Shown one piece after another: positions 1 through 10,901 of a stretch of DNA of 64,000 nt. How positions within the stretch are numbered: the first letter of the stretch is position 1; every line of letters begins with the position of its first letter. A program made the translations under genes and the position numbers. Source of the DNA: Hippasteria phrygiana (taxonomy: Eukaryota; Echinodermata; Asteroidea; Valvatida; Goniasteridae); NCBI GenBank assembly GCA_037893225.1, contig JAZGUH010000487.1:1-64000 (forward strand). The letters run 5' to 3'. Under the pieces are notes generated by a model that was not told where the DNA came from, made no database searches, and saw nothing but the letters and a program-made list of their open reading frames with translations.

Positions 1-15
1 AAAGGGGCAGTCAAG

Positions 16-99
16 GTAGCAGAGTGGCATGCCAAGATGCAAGACTCTAGACTACAGCTGCTCAAACTGTCTAGGCAGATTGGACGTCTTCAGGAACAG
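16..99 (+). CDS. CEP290: CEP290 array exon, first copy in window
   Basis: First visible copy of the amplified exon. Read as GTA...CAG it is 84 nt and encodes 28 residues (VAEWHAKMQDSR then LQLLKLSRQIGR then LQEQ). It aligns with the vertebrate CEP290 stretch beginning WHKKMEDLRLQ. The donor CAG|GTGAGT is excellent. The acceptor is uncertain: AAG|GTA (84 nt) and GAG|TGG (75 nt) keep phase 0, but the better YAG acceptors (CAG|TCA, TAG|CAG, CAG|AGT) would give 86, 80 or 77 nt, all 3n+2. No pyrimidine tract precedes any of them. Confidence 0.7.
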
Positions 100-3000
100 G
101 TGAGTGTAGTTAAAGGTGAGGAGGGGGTTGTGAGAGAAGAAGTTGGGGTGGGGTGGAAGGGTGCGATGGTAAAGGGGCAGTCAAGGTAGCAGAGTGGCAT
201 GCCAAGATGCAAGACTCTAGACTACAGCTGCTCAAACTGTCTAGGCAGATTGGACGTCTTCAGGAACAGGTGAGTGTAGTTAAAGGTGAGGAGGGGGTTG
301 TGAGAGAAGAAGTTGGGGTGGGGTGGAAGGGTGCGATGGTAAAGGGGCAGTCAAGGTAGCAGAGTGGCATGCCAAGATGCAAGACTCTAGACTACAGCTG
401 CTCAAACTGTCTAGGCAGATTGGACGTCTTCAGGAACAGGTGAGTGTAGTTAAAGGTGAGGAGGGGGTTGTGAGAGAAGAAGTTGGGGTGGGGTGGAAGG
501 GTGCGATGGTAAAGGGGCAGTCAAGGTAGCAGAGTGGCATGCCAAGATGCAAGACTCTAGACTACAGCTGCTCAAACTGTCTAGGCAGATTGGACGTCTT
601 CAGGAACAGGTGAGTGTAGTTAAAGGTGAGGAGGGGGTTGTGAGAGAAGAAGTTGGGGTGGGGTGGAAGGGTGCGATGGTAAAGGGGCAGTCAAGGTAGC
701 AGAGTGGCATGCCAAGATGCAAGACTCTAGACTACAGCTGCTCAAACTGTCTAGGCAGATTGGACGTCTTCAGGAACAGGTGAGTGTAGTTAAAGGTGAG
801 GAGGGGGTTGTGAGAGAAGAAGTTGGGGTGGGGTGGAAGGGTGCGATGGTAAAGGGGCAGTCAAGGTAGCAGAGTGGCATGCCAAGATGCAAGACTCTAG
901 ACTACAGCTGCTCAAACTGTCTAGGCAGATTGGACGTCTTCAGGAACAGGTGAGTGTAGTTAAAGGTGAGGAGGGGGGTTGTGAGAGAAGAAGTTGGGGT
1001 GGGGTGGAAGGGTGCGATGGTAAAGGGGCAGTCAAGGTAGCAGAGTGGCATGCCAAGATGCAAGACTCTAGACTACAGCTGCTCAAACTGTCTAGGCAGA
1101 TTGGACGTCTTCAGGAACAGGTGAGTGTAGTTAAAGGTGAGGAGGGGGTTGTGAGAGAAGAAGTTGGGGTGGGGTGGAAGGGTGCGATGGTAAAGGGGCA
1201 GTCAAGGTAGCAGAGTGGCATGCCAAGATGCAAGACTCTAGACTACAGCTGCTCAAACTGTCTAGGCAGATTGGACGTCTTCAGGAACAGGTGAGTGTAG
1301 TTAAAGGTGAGGAGGGGGTTGTGAGAGAAGAAGTTGGGGTGGGGTGGAAGGGTGCGATGGTAAAGGGGCAGTCAAGGTAGCAGAGTGGCATGCCAAGATG
1401 CAAGACTCTAGACTACAGCTGCTCAAACTGTCTAGGCAGATTGGACGTCTTCAGGAACAGGTGAGTGTAGTTAAAGGTGAGGAGGGGGTTGTGAGAGAAG
1501 AAGTTGGGGTGGGGTGGAAGGGTGCGATGGTAAAGGGGCAGTCAAGGTAGCAGAGTGGCATGCCAAGATGCAAGACTCTAGACTACAGCTGCTCAAACTG
1601 TCTAGGCAGATTGGACGTCTTCAGGAACAGGTGAGTGTAGTTAAAGGTGAGGAGGGGGGTTGTGAGAGAAGAAGTTGGGGTGGGGTGGAAGGGTGCGATG
1701 GTAAAGGGGCAGTCAAGGTAGCAGAGTGGCATGCCAAGATGCAAGACTCTAGACTACAGCTGCTCAAACTGTCTAGGCAGATCGGACGTCTTCAGGAACA
1801 GGTGAGTGTAGTTAAAGGTGAGGAGGGGGGTTGTGAGAGAAGAAGTTGGGGTGGGGTGGAAGGGTGCGATGGTAAAGGGGCAGTCAAGGTAGCAGAGTGG
1901 CATGCCAAGATGCAAGACTCTAGACTACAGCTGCTCAAACTGTCTAGGCAGATCGGACGTCTTCAGGAACAGGTGAGTGTAGTTAAAGGTGAGGAGGGGG
2001 GTTGTGAGAGAAGAAGTTGGGGTGGGGTGGAAGGGTGCGATGGTAAAGGGGCAGTCAAGGTAGCAGAGTGGCATGCCAAGATGCAAGACTCTAGACTACA
2101 GCTGCTCAAACTGTCTAGGCAGATTGGACGTCTTCAGGAACAGGTGAGTGTAGATAAAGGTGAGGAGGGGGGTTGTGAGAGAAGAAGTTGGGGTGGGGTG
2201 GAAGGGTGCGATGGTAAAGGGGCAGTCAAGGTAGCAGAGTGGCATGCCAAGATGCAAGACTCTAGACTACAGCTGCTCAAACTGTCTAGGCAGATTGGAC
2301 GTCTTCAGGAACAGGTGAGTGTAGTTAAAGGTGAGGAGGGGGGTTGTGAGAGAAGAAGTTGGGGTGGGGTGGAAGGGTGCGATGGTAAAGGGGCAGTCAA
2401 GGTAGCAGAGTGGCATGCCAAGATGCAAGACTCTAGACTACAGCTGCTCAAACTGTCTAGGCAGATTGGACGTCTTCAGGAACAGGTGAGTGTAGATAAA
2501 GGTGAGGAGGGGGTTGTGAGAGAAGAAGTTGGGGTGGGGTGGAAGGGTGCGATGGTAAAGGGGCAGTCAAGGTAGCAGAGTGGCATGCCAAGATGCAAGA
2601 CTCTAGACTACAGCTGCTCAAACTGTCTAGGCAGATTGGACGTCTTCAGGAACAGGTGAGTGTAGTTAAAGGTGAGGAGGGGGTTGTGAGAGAAGAAGTT
2701 GGGGTGGGGTGGAAGGGTGCGATGGTAAAGGGGCAGTCAAGGTAGCAGAGTGGCATGCCAAGATGCAAGACTCTAGACTACAGCTGCTCAAACTGTCTAG
2801 GCAGATTGGACGTCTTCAGGAACAGGTGAGTGTAGATAAAGGTGAGGAGGGGGTTGTGAGAGAAGAAGTTGGGGTGGGGTGGAAGGGTGCGATGGTAAAG
2901 GGGCAGTCAAGGTAGCAGAGTGGCATGCCAAGATGCAAGACTCTAGACTACAGCTGCTCAAACTGTCTAGGCAGATTGGACGTCTTCAGGAACAGGTGAG

Positions 3001-3424
3001 TGTAGATAAAGGTGAGGAGGGGGGTTGTGAGAGAAGAAGTTGGGGTGGGGTGGAAGGGTGCGATGGTAAAGGGGCAGTCAAGGTAGCAGAGTGGCATGCC
3101 AAGATGCAAGACTCTAGACTACAGCTGCTCAAACTGTCTAGGCAGATTGGACGTCTTCAGGAACAGGTGAGTGTAGATAAAGGTGAGGAGGGGGGTTGTG
3201 AGAGAAGAAGTTGGGGTGGGGTGGAAGGGTGCGATGGTAAAGGGGCAGTCAAGGTAGCAGAGTGGCATGCCAAGATGCAAGACTCTAGACTACAGCTGCT
3301 CAAACTGTCTAGGCAGATTGGACGTCTTCAGGAACAGGTGAGTGTAGATAAAGGTGAGGAGGGGGGTTGTGAGAGAAGAAGTTGGGGTGGGGTGGAAGGG
3401 TGCGATGGTAAAGGGGCAGTCAAG

Positions 3425-3509
3425 GTAGCAGAGTGGCATGCCAAGATGCAAGACTCTAGACTACAGCTGCTCAAACTGTCCTAGGCAGATTGGACGTCTT
3501 CAGGAACAG
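3425..3509 (+). pseudogene. CEP290: CEP290 array exon copy 21 with 1-bp insertion
   Basis: In this copy the Leu-Ser-Arg codons read ctgtcctagg instead of ctgtctagg, adding one C at 3480-3481 and making the unit 172 bp. Inclusion in mRNA would shift frame. It is the only copy of the 56 with a coding-length change. It may be a real dead copy or a base-call or assembly error at the junction of the tct and tcc variants. Confidence 0.8.
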
Positions 3510-6500
3510 GTGAGTGTAGATAAAGGTGAGGAGGGGGGTTGTGAGAGAAGAAGTTGGGGTGGGGTGGAAGGGTGCGATGGTAAAGGGGCAGTCAAGGTAG
3601 CAGAGTGGCATGCCAAGATGCAAGACTCTAGACTACAGCTGCTCAAACTGTCTAGGCAGATTGGACGTCTTCAGGAACAGGTGAGTGTAGATAAAGGTGA
3701 GGAGGGGGGTTGTGAGAGAAGAAGTTGGGGTGGGGTGGAAGGGTGCGATGGTAAAGGGGCAGTCAAGGTAGCAGAGTGGCATGCCAAGATGCAAGACTCT
3801 AGACTACAGCTGCTCAAACTGTCTAGGCAGATTGGACGTCTTCAGGAACAGGTGAGTGTAGATAAAGGTGAGGAGGGGGGTTGTGAGAGAAGAAGTTGGG
3901 GTGGGGTGGAAGGGTGCGATGGTAAAGGGGCAGTCAAGGTAGCAGAGTGGCATGCCAAGATGCAAGACTCTAGACTACAGCTGCTCAAACTGTCTAGGCA
4001 GATTGGACGTCTTCAGGAACAGGTGAGTGTAGATAAAGGTGAGGAGGGGGGTTGTGAGAGAAGAAGTTGGGGTGGGGTGGAAGGGTGCGATGGTAAAGGG
4101 GCAGTCAAGGTAGCAGAGTGGCATGCCAAGATGCAAGACTCTAGACTACAGCTGCTCAAACTGTCTAGGCAGATTGGACGTCTTCAGGAACAGGTGAGTG
4201 TAGATAAAGGTGAGGAGGGGGGTTGTGAGAGAAGAAGTTGGGGTGGGGTGGAAGGGTGCGATGGTAAAGGGGCAGTCAAGGTAGCAGAGTGGCATGCCAA
4301 GATGCAAGACTCTAGACTACAGCTGCTCAAACTGTCTAGGCAGATCGGACGTCTTCAGGAACAGGTGAGTGTAGTTAAAGGTGAGGAGGGGGGTTGTGAG
4401 AGAAGAAGTTGGGGTGGGGTGGAAGGGTGCGATGGTAAAGGGGCAGTCAAGGTAGCAGAGTGGCATGCCAAGATGCAAGACTCTAGACTACAGCTGCTCA
4501 AACTGTCTAGGCAGATTGGACGTCTTCAGGAACAGGTGAGTGTAGATAAAGGTGAGGAGGGGGGTTGTGAGAGAAGAAGTTGGGGTGGGGTGGAAGGGTG
4601 CGATGGTAAAGGGGCAGTCAAGGTAGCAGAGTGGCATGCCAAGATGCAAGACTCTAGACTACAGCTGCTCAAACTGTCCAGGCAGATTGGACGTCTTCAG
4701 GAACAGGTGAGTGTAGTTAAAGGTGAGGAGGGGGGTTGTGAGAGAAGAAGTTGGGGTGGGGTGGAAGGGTGCGATGGTAAAGGGGCAGTCAAGGTAGCAG
4801 AGTGGCATGCCAAGATGCAAGACTCTAGACTACAGCTGCTCAAACTGTCTAGGCAGATTGGACGTCTTCAGGAACAGGTGAGTGTAGATAAAGGTGAGGA
4901 GGGGGGTTGTGAGAGAAGAAGTTGGGGTGGGGTGGAAGGGTGCGATGGTAAAGGGGCAGTCAAGGTAGCAGAGTGGCATGCCAAGATGCAAGACTCTAGA
5001 CTACAGCTGCTCAAACTGTCTAGGCAGATTGGACGTCTTCAGGAACAGGTGAGTGTAGTTAAAGGTGAGGAGGGGGGTTGTGAGAGAAGAAGTTGGGGTG
5101 GGGTGGAAGGGTGCGATGGTAAAGGGGCAGTCAAGGTAGCAGAGTGGCATGCCAAGATGCAAGACTCTAGACTACAGCTGCTCAAACTGTCTAGGCAGAT
5201 TGGACGTCTTCAGGAACAGGTGAGTGTAGATAAAGGTGAGGAGGGGGGTTGTGAGAGAAGAAGTTGGGGTGGGGTGGAAGGGTGCGATGGTAAAGGGGCA
5301 GTCAAGGTAGCAGAGTGGCATGCCAAGATGCAAGACTCTAGACTACAGCTGCTCAAACTGTCTAGGCAGATTGGACGTCTTCAGGAACAGGTGAGTGTAG
5401 ATAAAGGTGAGGAGGGGGGTTGTGAGAGAAGAAGTTGGGGTGGGGTGGAAGGGTGCGATGGTAAAGGGGCAGTCAAGGTAGCAGAGTGGCATGCCAAGAT
5501 GCAAGACTCTAGACTACAGCTGCTCAAACTGTCTAGGCAGATTGGACGTCTTCAGGAACAGGTGAGTGTAGATAAAGGTGAGGAGGGGGGTTGTGAGAGA
5601 AGAAGTTGGGGTGGGGTGGAAGGGTGCGATGGTAAAGGGGCAGTCAAGGTAGCAGAGTGGCATGCCAAGATGCAAGACTCTAGACTACAGCTGCTCAAAC
5701 TGTCCAGGCAGATTGGACGTCTTCAGGAACAGGTGAGTGTAGTTAAAGGTGAGGAGGGGGGTTGTGAGAGAAGAAGTTGGGGTGGGGTGGAAGGGTGCGA
5801 TGGTAAAGGGGCAGTCAAGGTAGCAGAGTGGCATGCCAAGATGCAAGACTCTAGACTACAGCTGCTCAAACTGTCTAGGCAGATTGGACGTCTTCAGGAA
5901 CAGGTGAGTGTAGATAAAGGTGAGGAGGGGGGTTGTGAGAGAAGAAGTTGGGGTGGGGTGGAAGGGTGCGATGGTAAAGGGGCAGTCAAGGTAGCAGAGT
6001 GGCATGCCAAGATGCAAGACTCTAGACTACAGCTGCTCAAACTGTCTAGGCAGATTGGACGTCTTCAGGAACAGGTGAGTGTAGATAAAGGTGAGGAGGG
6101 GGGTTGTGAGAGAAGAAGTTGGGGTGGGGTGGAAGGGTGCGATGGTAAAGGGGCAGTCAAGGTAGCAGAGTGGCATGCCAAGATGCAAGACTCTAGACTA
6201 CAGCTGCTCAAACTGTCTAGGCAGATTGGACGTCTTCAGGAACAGGTGAGTGTAGATAAAGGTGAGGAGGGGGGTTGTGAGAGAAGAAGTTGGGTGGGGT
6301 GGAAGGGTGCGATGGTAAAGGGGCAGTCAAGGTAGCAGAGTGGCATGCCAAGATGCAAGACTCTAGACTACAGCTGCTCAAACTGTCCAGGCAGATTGGA
6401 CGTCTTCAGGAACAGGTGAGTGTAGTTAAAGGTGAGGAGGGGGTTGTGAGAGAAGAAGTTGGGGTGGGGTGGAAGGGTGCGATGGTAAAGGGGCAGTCAA

Positions 6501-9408
6501 GGTAGCAGAGTGGCATGCCAAGATGCAAGACTCTAGACTACAGCTGCTCAAACTGTCCAGGCAGATTGGACGTCTTCAGGAACAGGTGAGTGTAGTTAAA
6601 GGTGAGGAGGGGGGTTGTGAGAGAAGAAGTTGGGGTGGGGTGGAAGGGTGCGATGGTAAAGGGGCAGTCAAGGTAGCAGAGTGGCATGCCAAGATGCAAG
6701 ACTCTAGACTACAGCTGCTCAAACTGTCCAGGCAGATTGGACGTCTTCAGGAACAGGTGAGTGTAGTTAAAGGTGAGGAGGGGGGTTGTGAGAGAAGAAG
6801 TTGGGGTGGGGTGGAAGGGTGCGATGGTAAAGGGGCAGTCAAGGTAGCAGAGTGGCATGCCAAGATGCAAGACTCTAGACTACAGCTGCTCAAACTGTCC
6901 AGGCAGATTGGACGTCTTCAGGAACAGGTGAGTGTAGTTAAAGGTGAGGAGGGGGGTTGTGAGAGAAGAAGTTGGGGTGGGGTGGAAGGGTGCGATGGTA
7001 AAGGGGCAGTCAAGGTAGCAGAGTGGCATGCCAAGATGCAAGACTCTAGACTACAGCTGCTCAAACTGTCTAGGCAGATTGGACGTCTTCAGGAACAGGT
7101 GAGTGTAGATAAAGGTGAGGAGGGGGGTTGTGAGAGAAGAAGTTGGGGTGGGGTGGAAGGGTGCGATGGTAAAGGGGCAGTCAAGGTAGCAGAGTGGCAT
7201 GCCAAGATGCAAGACTCTAGACTACAGCTGCTCAAACTGTCTAGGCAGATTGGACGTCTTCAGGAACAGGTGAGTGTAGATAAAGGTGAGGAGGGGGGTT
7301 GTGAGAGAAGAAGTTGGGGTGGGGTGGAAGGGTGCGATGGTAAAGGGGCAGTCAAGGTAGCAGAGTGGCATGCCAAGATGCAAGACTCTAGACTACAGCT
7401 GCTCAAACTGTCTAGGCAGATTGGACGTCTTCAGGAACAGGTGAGTGTAGATAAAGGTGAGGAGGGGGGTTGTGAGAGAAGAAGTTGGGGTGGGGTGGAA
7501 GGGTGCGATGGTAAAGGGGCAGTCAAGGTAGCAGAGTGGCATGCCAAGATGCAAGACTCTAGACTACAGCTGCTCAAACTGTCCAGGCAGATTGGACGTC
7601 TTCAGGAACAGGTGAGTGTAGTTAAAGGTGAGGAGGGGGGTTGTGAGAGAAGAAGTTGGGGTGGGGTGGAAGGGTGCGATGGTAAAGGGGCAGTCAAGGT
7701 AGCAGAGTGGCATGCCAAGATGCAAGACTCTAGACTACAGCTGCTCAAACTGTCTAGGCAGATTGGACGTCTTCAGGAACAGGTGAGTGTAGATAAAGGT
7801 GAGGAGGGGGGTTGTGAGAGAAGAAGTTGGGGTGGGGTGGAAGGGTGCGATGGTAAAGGGGCAGTCAAGGTAGCAGAGTGGCATGCCAAGATGCAAGACT
7901 CTAGACTACAGCTGCTCAAACTGTCTAGGCAGATTGGACGTCTTCAGGAACAGGTGAGTGTAGTTAAAGGTGAGGAGGGGGGTTGTGAGAGAAGAAGTTG
8001 GGGTGGGGTGGAAGGGTGCGATGGTAAAGGGGCAGTCAAGGTAGCAGAGTGGCATGCCAAGATGCAAGACTCTAGACTACAGCTGCTCAAACTGTCTAGG
8101 CAGATTGGACGTCTTCAGGAACAGGTGAGTGTAGATAAAGGTGAGGAGGGGGGTTGTGAGAGAAGAAGTTGGGGTGGGGTGGAAGGGTGCGATGGTAAAG
8201 GGGCAGTCAAGGTAGCAGAGTGGCATGCCAAGATGCAAGACTCTAGACTACAGCTGCTCAAACTGTCTAGGCAGATTGGACGTCTTCAGGAACAGGTGAG
8301 TGTAGTTAAAGGTGAGGAGGGGGGTTGTGAGAGAAGAAGTTGGGGTGGGGTGGAAGGGTGCGATGGTAAAGGGGCAGTCAAGGTAGCAGAGTGGCATGCC
8401 AAGATGCAAGACTCTAGACTACAGCTGCTCAAACTGTCTAGGCAGATTGGACGTCTTCAGGAACAGGTGAGTGTAGTTAAAGGTGAGGAGGGGGGTTGTG
8501 AGAGAAGAAGTTGGGGTGGGGTGGAAGGGTGCGATGGTAAAGGGGCAGTCAAGGTAGCAGAGTGGCATGCCAAGATGCAAGACTCTAGACTACAGCTGCT
8601 CAAACTGTCTAGGCAGATTGGATGTCTTCAGGAGCAGGTGAGTGTAGATAAAGGTGAGGAGGGGGGTTGTGAGAGAAGAAGTTGGGGTGGGGTGGAAGGG
8701 TGCGATGGTAAAGGGGCAGTCAAGGTAGCAGAGTGGCATGCCAAGATGCAAGACTCTAGACTACAGCTGCTCAAACTGTCTAGGCAGATTGGACGTCTTC
8801 AGGAACAGGTGAGTGTAGATAAAGGTGAGGAGGGGGGTTGTGAGAGAAGAAGTTGGGGTGGGGTGGAAGGGTGCGATGGTAAAGGGGCAGTCAAGGTAGC
8901 AGAGTGGCATGCCAAGATGCAAGACTCTAGACTACAGCTGCTCAAACTGTCCAGGCAGATTGGACGTCTTCAGGAACAGGTGAGTGTAGATAAAGGTGAG
9001 GAGGGGGGTTGTGAGAGAAGAAGTTGGGGTGGGGTGGAAGGGTGCGATGGTAAAGGGGCAGTCAAGGTAGCAGAGTGGCATGCCAAGATGCAAGACTCTA
9101 GACTACAGCTGCTCAAACTGTCTAGGCAGATTGGATGTCTTCAGGAGCAGGTGAGTGTAGATAAAGGTGAGGAGGGGAGTTGTGAGAGAAGAAGTTGGGG
9201 TGGGGTGGAAGGGTGCGATGGTAAAGGGGCAGTCAAGGTAGCAGAGTGGCATGCCAAGATGCAAGACTCTAGACTACAGCTGCTCAAACTGTCTAGGCAG
9301 ATTGGACGTCTTCAGGAACAGGTGAGTGTAGTTAAAGGTGAGGAGGGGGGTTGTGAGAGAAGAAGTTGGGGTGGGGTGGAAGGGTGCGATGGTAAAGGGG
9401 CAGTCAAG

Positions 9409-9492
9409 GTAGCAGAGTGGCATGCCAAGATGCAAGACTCTAGACTACAGCTGCTCAAACTGTCCAGGCAGATCGGACGTCTTCAGGAGCAG
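9409..9492 (+). CDS. CEP290: CEP290 array exon, last copy (copy 56)
   Basis: The last copy carries the combination tcc, atc and gag and has a diverged donor side (CAG|GTGAGG followed by unique intron). Its final CAG is in phase 0 with the next exon at 10713 (AAC AAG TTC). This is therefore the copy most likely to be the ancestral exon joining the unique 3' part. Encodes the same 28 residues as the other copies. Confidence 0.85.
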
Positions 9493-9710
9493 GTGAGGTT
9501 ATAAGAGGTGGACAGGAAGGGCTTATCAGGTTGTTGGGATGGGGTTGGAGGGGGACACCAAGGGGGGAAGTCAAAGTAGCAATTTTTGTACAGGACTTAA
9601 TACACTACAGGAAAGGCCAAAATTTATCTTCTAATGTACATCATCCCCAACGCAAATTTAATCTCCACACGGATTACATGGTACACGCTGCTACATGGGA
9701 TTCAAATTAG

Positions 9711-9790
9711 CCAGCTGACCCTGGCAAGCTCGGTGATTGAGTGGTTAAAACACATACACTAATAAGCAGGTCGTGGGTTACTGTCCTACA
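9711..9790 (+). repeat. tRNA-derived SINE fragment (Leu/Ser-like head)
   Basis: Contains GGTGATTGAGTGGTTAA, the A-box style of type II tRNAs, and a decayed B-box (GTGGGTTACTGTCC). The sequence ctgaccctggcaagctcgg recurs in reverse at about 31988-32025, so this is a dispersed tRNA-derived family. Confidence 0.6.
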
Positions 9791-10174
9791 CGAGTAAAGC
9801 ATACATGAGATTCTTTTCCCCACAGGCTCTCAGAAAGCACTGAGCATACAGTGCTTATTTAATATACAATGTCATAAATAAATTTGTTATATCCCCGTCT
9901 TGGATACTGTATTTTGATTGGCCTAGAACGATCACGTGCCTGGTCTATAAAAGCACATGGCACACTCCAAGCATAATATCACACAGCAGCGCAGCCAGCT
10001 GGCTGTTGAGCTGTATCATTGGTACCCACTCTACACTGTTTACGATAGTAAACTATAGTGGGAGCAGCAGACTAGCCGGCGATCAGCTGTTTTGATCACG
10101 TGATTTGTTTGAGTAAATTTCCACCAAGCAAGGCGAGTTGAACTGAACAAAACTGGGTTTGGCGATATAACAAA

Positions 10175-10316
10175 ACAATTGTTGACTGCTGTGATGTGGG
10201 ATATGACATTTTTAAAACCCTCGGGAATGCATAGCACCCTCGGCTTCGCCTCGGGTGCTATGCATCCCTCGGGTGTTAAAAACGTCATATCCCACATCAC
10301 AGCAGTCAACAATTGT
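10175..10316. repeat. Long inverted repeat (about 68-bp arms)
   Basis: Near-perfect palindrome from acaattgttgactgctgtg to its complement ending in acaattgt, with a GC-rich tip (ccctcgg-cttcg-cctcggg). A few mismatches and small bulges occur in the arms. It resembles the hairpins at 32543 and 56286 in design but not in arm sequence. Confidence 0.9.
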
Positions 10317-10712
10317 TAACTGTCTTCTAATTTACATAATCCCGACGCAAATTTCATCTCCACACTTATTTATCTTGAGCAGCCAGGTTCATGCATTAGC
10401 ACTGGTCTCCATCAGGCTCCAGCTTTTGAAAAAGAAAAGTCAAGAAATGAATTTCAGTTTTTAGTAGCAGAAGGAACCCCCCCCCCCCCCCCCCCCCCAA
10501 TAAGAATTAGTCAATCCGGTAGGGACTGAAAACTTAATCCACCTGCATCTGGACAGGAACCTGGGACACAAGAGATGGCAGGCGAGGAAAGAAACACTGT
10601 GCCAATTAGACGGCCAGGTAACAAATCATGAGCATTTACCACCAGGCTTCACTTTTCTCAAGAGAAGACCTCTGAACGATAATCTTTTGAAACCTCTCAA
10701 TAACCATCACAG

Positions 10713-10901
10713 AACAAGTTCCTGGATGGCTTGTCCGCCAAGCACGAGAAGACCATCACGTACCTGGAGCAGGACAACGTCCGCGTCACCAGGGAGTCTG
10801 AAGAGAGGCAGTTGCTGTGGGAACAGCGAGAGTTGGAGCTGGAGAGGATGATTGACAGCCTGGAGAGACAGCAGAAGGAGATGGCCAACGCTGCCCTCAG
10901 G
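10713..10901 (+). CDS. CEP290: CEP290 exon (63 codons)
   Basis: Acceptor CATCACAG|AAC and donor AGG|GTAAGT, phase 0-0. Encodes heptad-rich coiled coil ending RMIDSLERQQKEMANAALR, matching the vertebrate segment ERQLDIFDRQQNEILNAA. Joins the array exon directly in frame. Confidence 0.93.

Larger units (their letters stand above)
1..9492 (+). repeat. CEP290: 170/171-bp tandem array of a CEP290 exon plus intron, 56 copies
   Basis: Tandem array of a unit starting aaaggggcagtcaag and containing an exon followed by GTGAGT. Counting unit starts from 1 to 9394 gives 55 intervals: 41 of 171 bp, 13 of 170 bp and one of 172 bp, so 56 exon copies, with more probably to the left. Length differences come from a G6/G5 run in the intron, one lost G near 6292, and one extra C in the exon of copy 21 (3480-3481). 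Scattered variants are tct/tcc, att/atc, gtagt/gtaga, gaa/gag and two Arg-to-Cys changes (copies 51 and 54). The last copy runs out into unrelated intron after 9500. Near-identity implies recent spread or ongoing homogenisation. Confidence 0.98.
9493..10712. repeat. Intron with tRNA-like repeat, TATA-like body and hairpin
   Basis: No coding exon here. A block of about 45 bp (tcttctaat..caaatttaatctccacac) at 9620-9668 recurs at 10322-10365, bracketing the tRNA-like repeat (9711-9790), a TATAAAAG-containing stretch (9945-9955) and the hairpin at 10175-10316. This suggests an insertion or tandem duplication of about 0.65 kb. A 22-C run sits at 10477-10498. Confidence 0.6.

Noticed and set aside
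1..9492. CRISPR array
   Set aside because: The repeat period is 170 bp with no unique spacers, and the sequence is eukaryotic coding DNA.
3438..9504. 965- and 1,011-residue ORFs as a large repetitive protein gene
   Set aside because: They read through recognisable GTGAGT introns of the CEP290 array and exist only because the unit is 171 bp. Kept as a retained-intron possibility, not as a gene.
9945..9955. TATAAAAG as a promoter of a gene
   Set aside because: It lies inside a repeat-derived block within a CEP290 intron, with no gene downstream before the next CEP290 exon.
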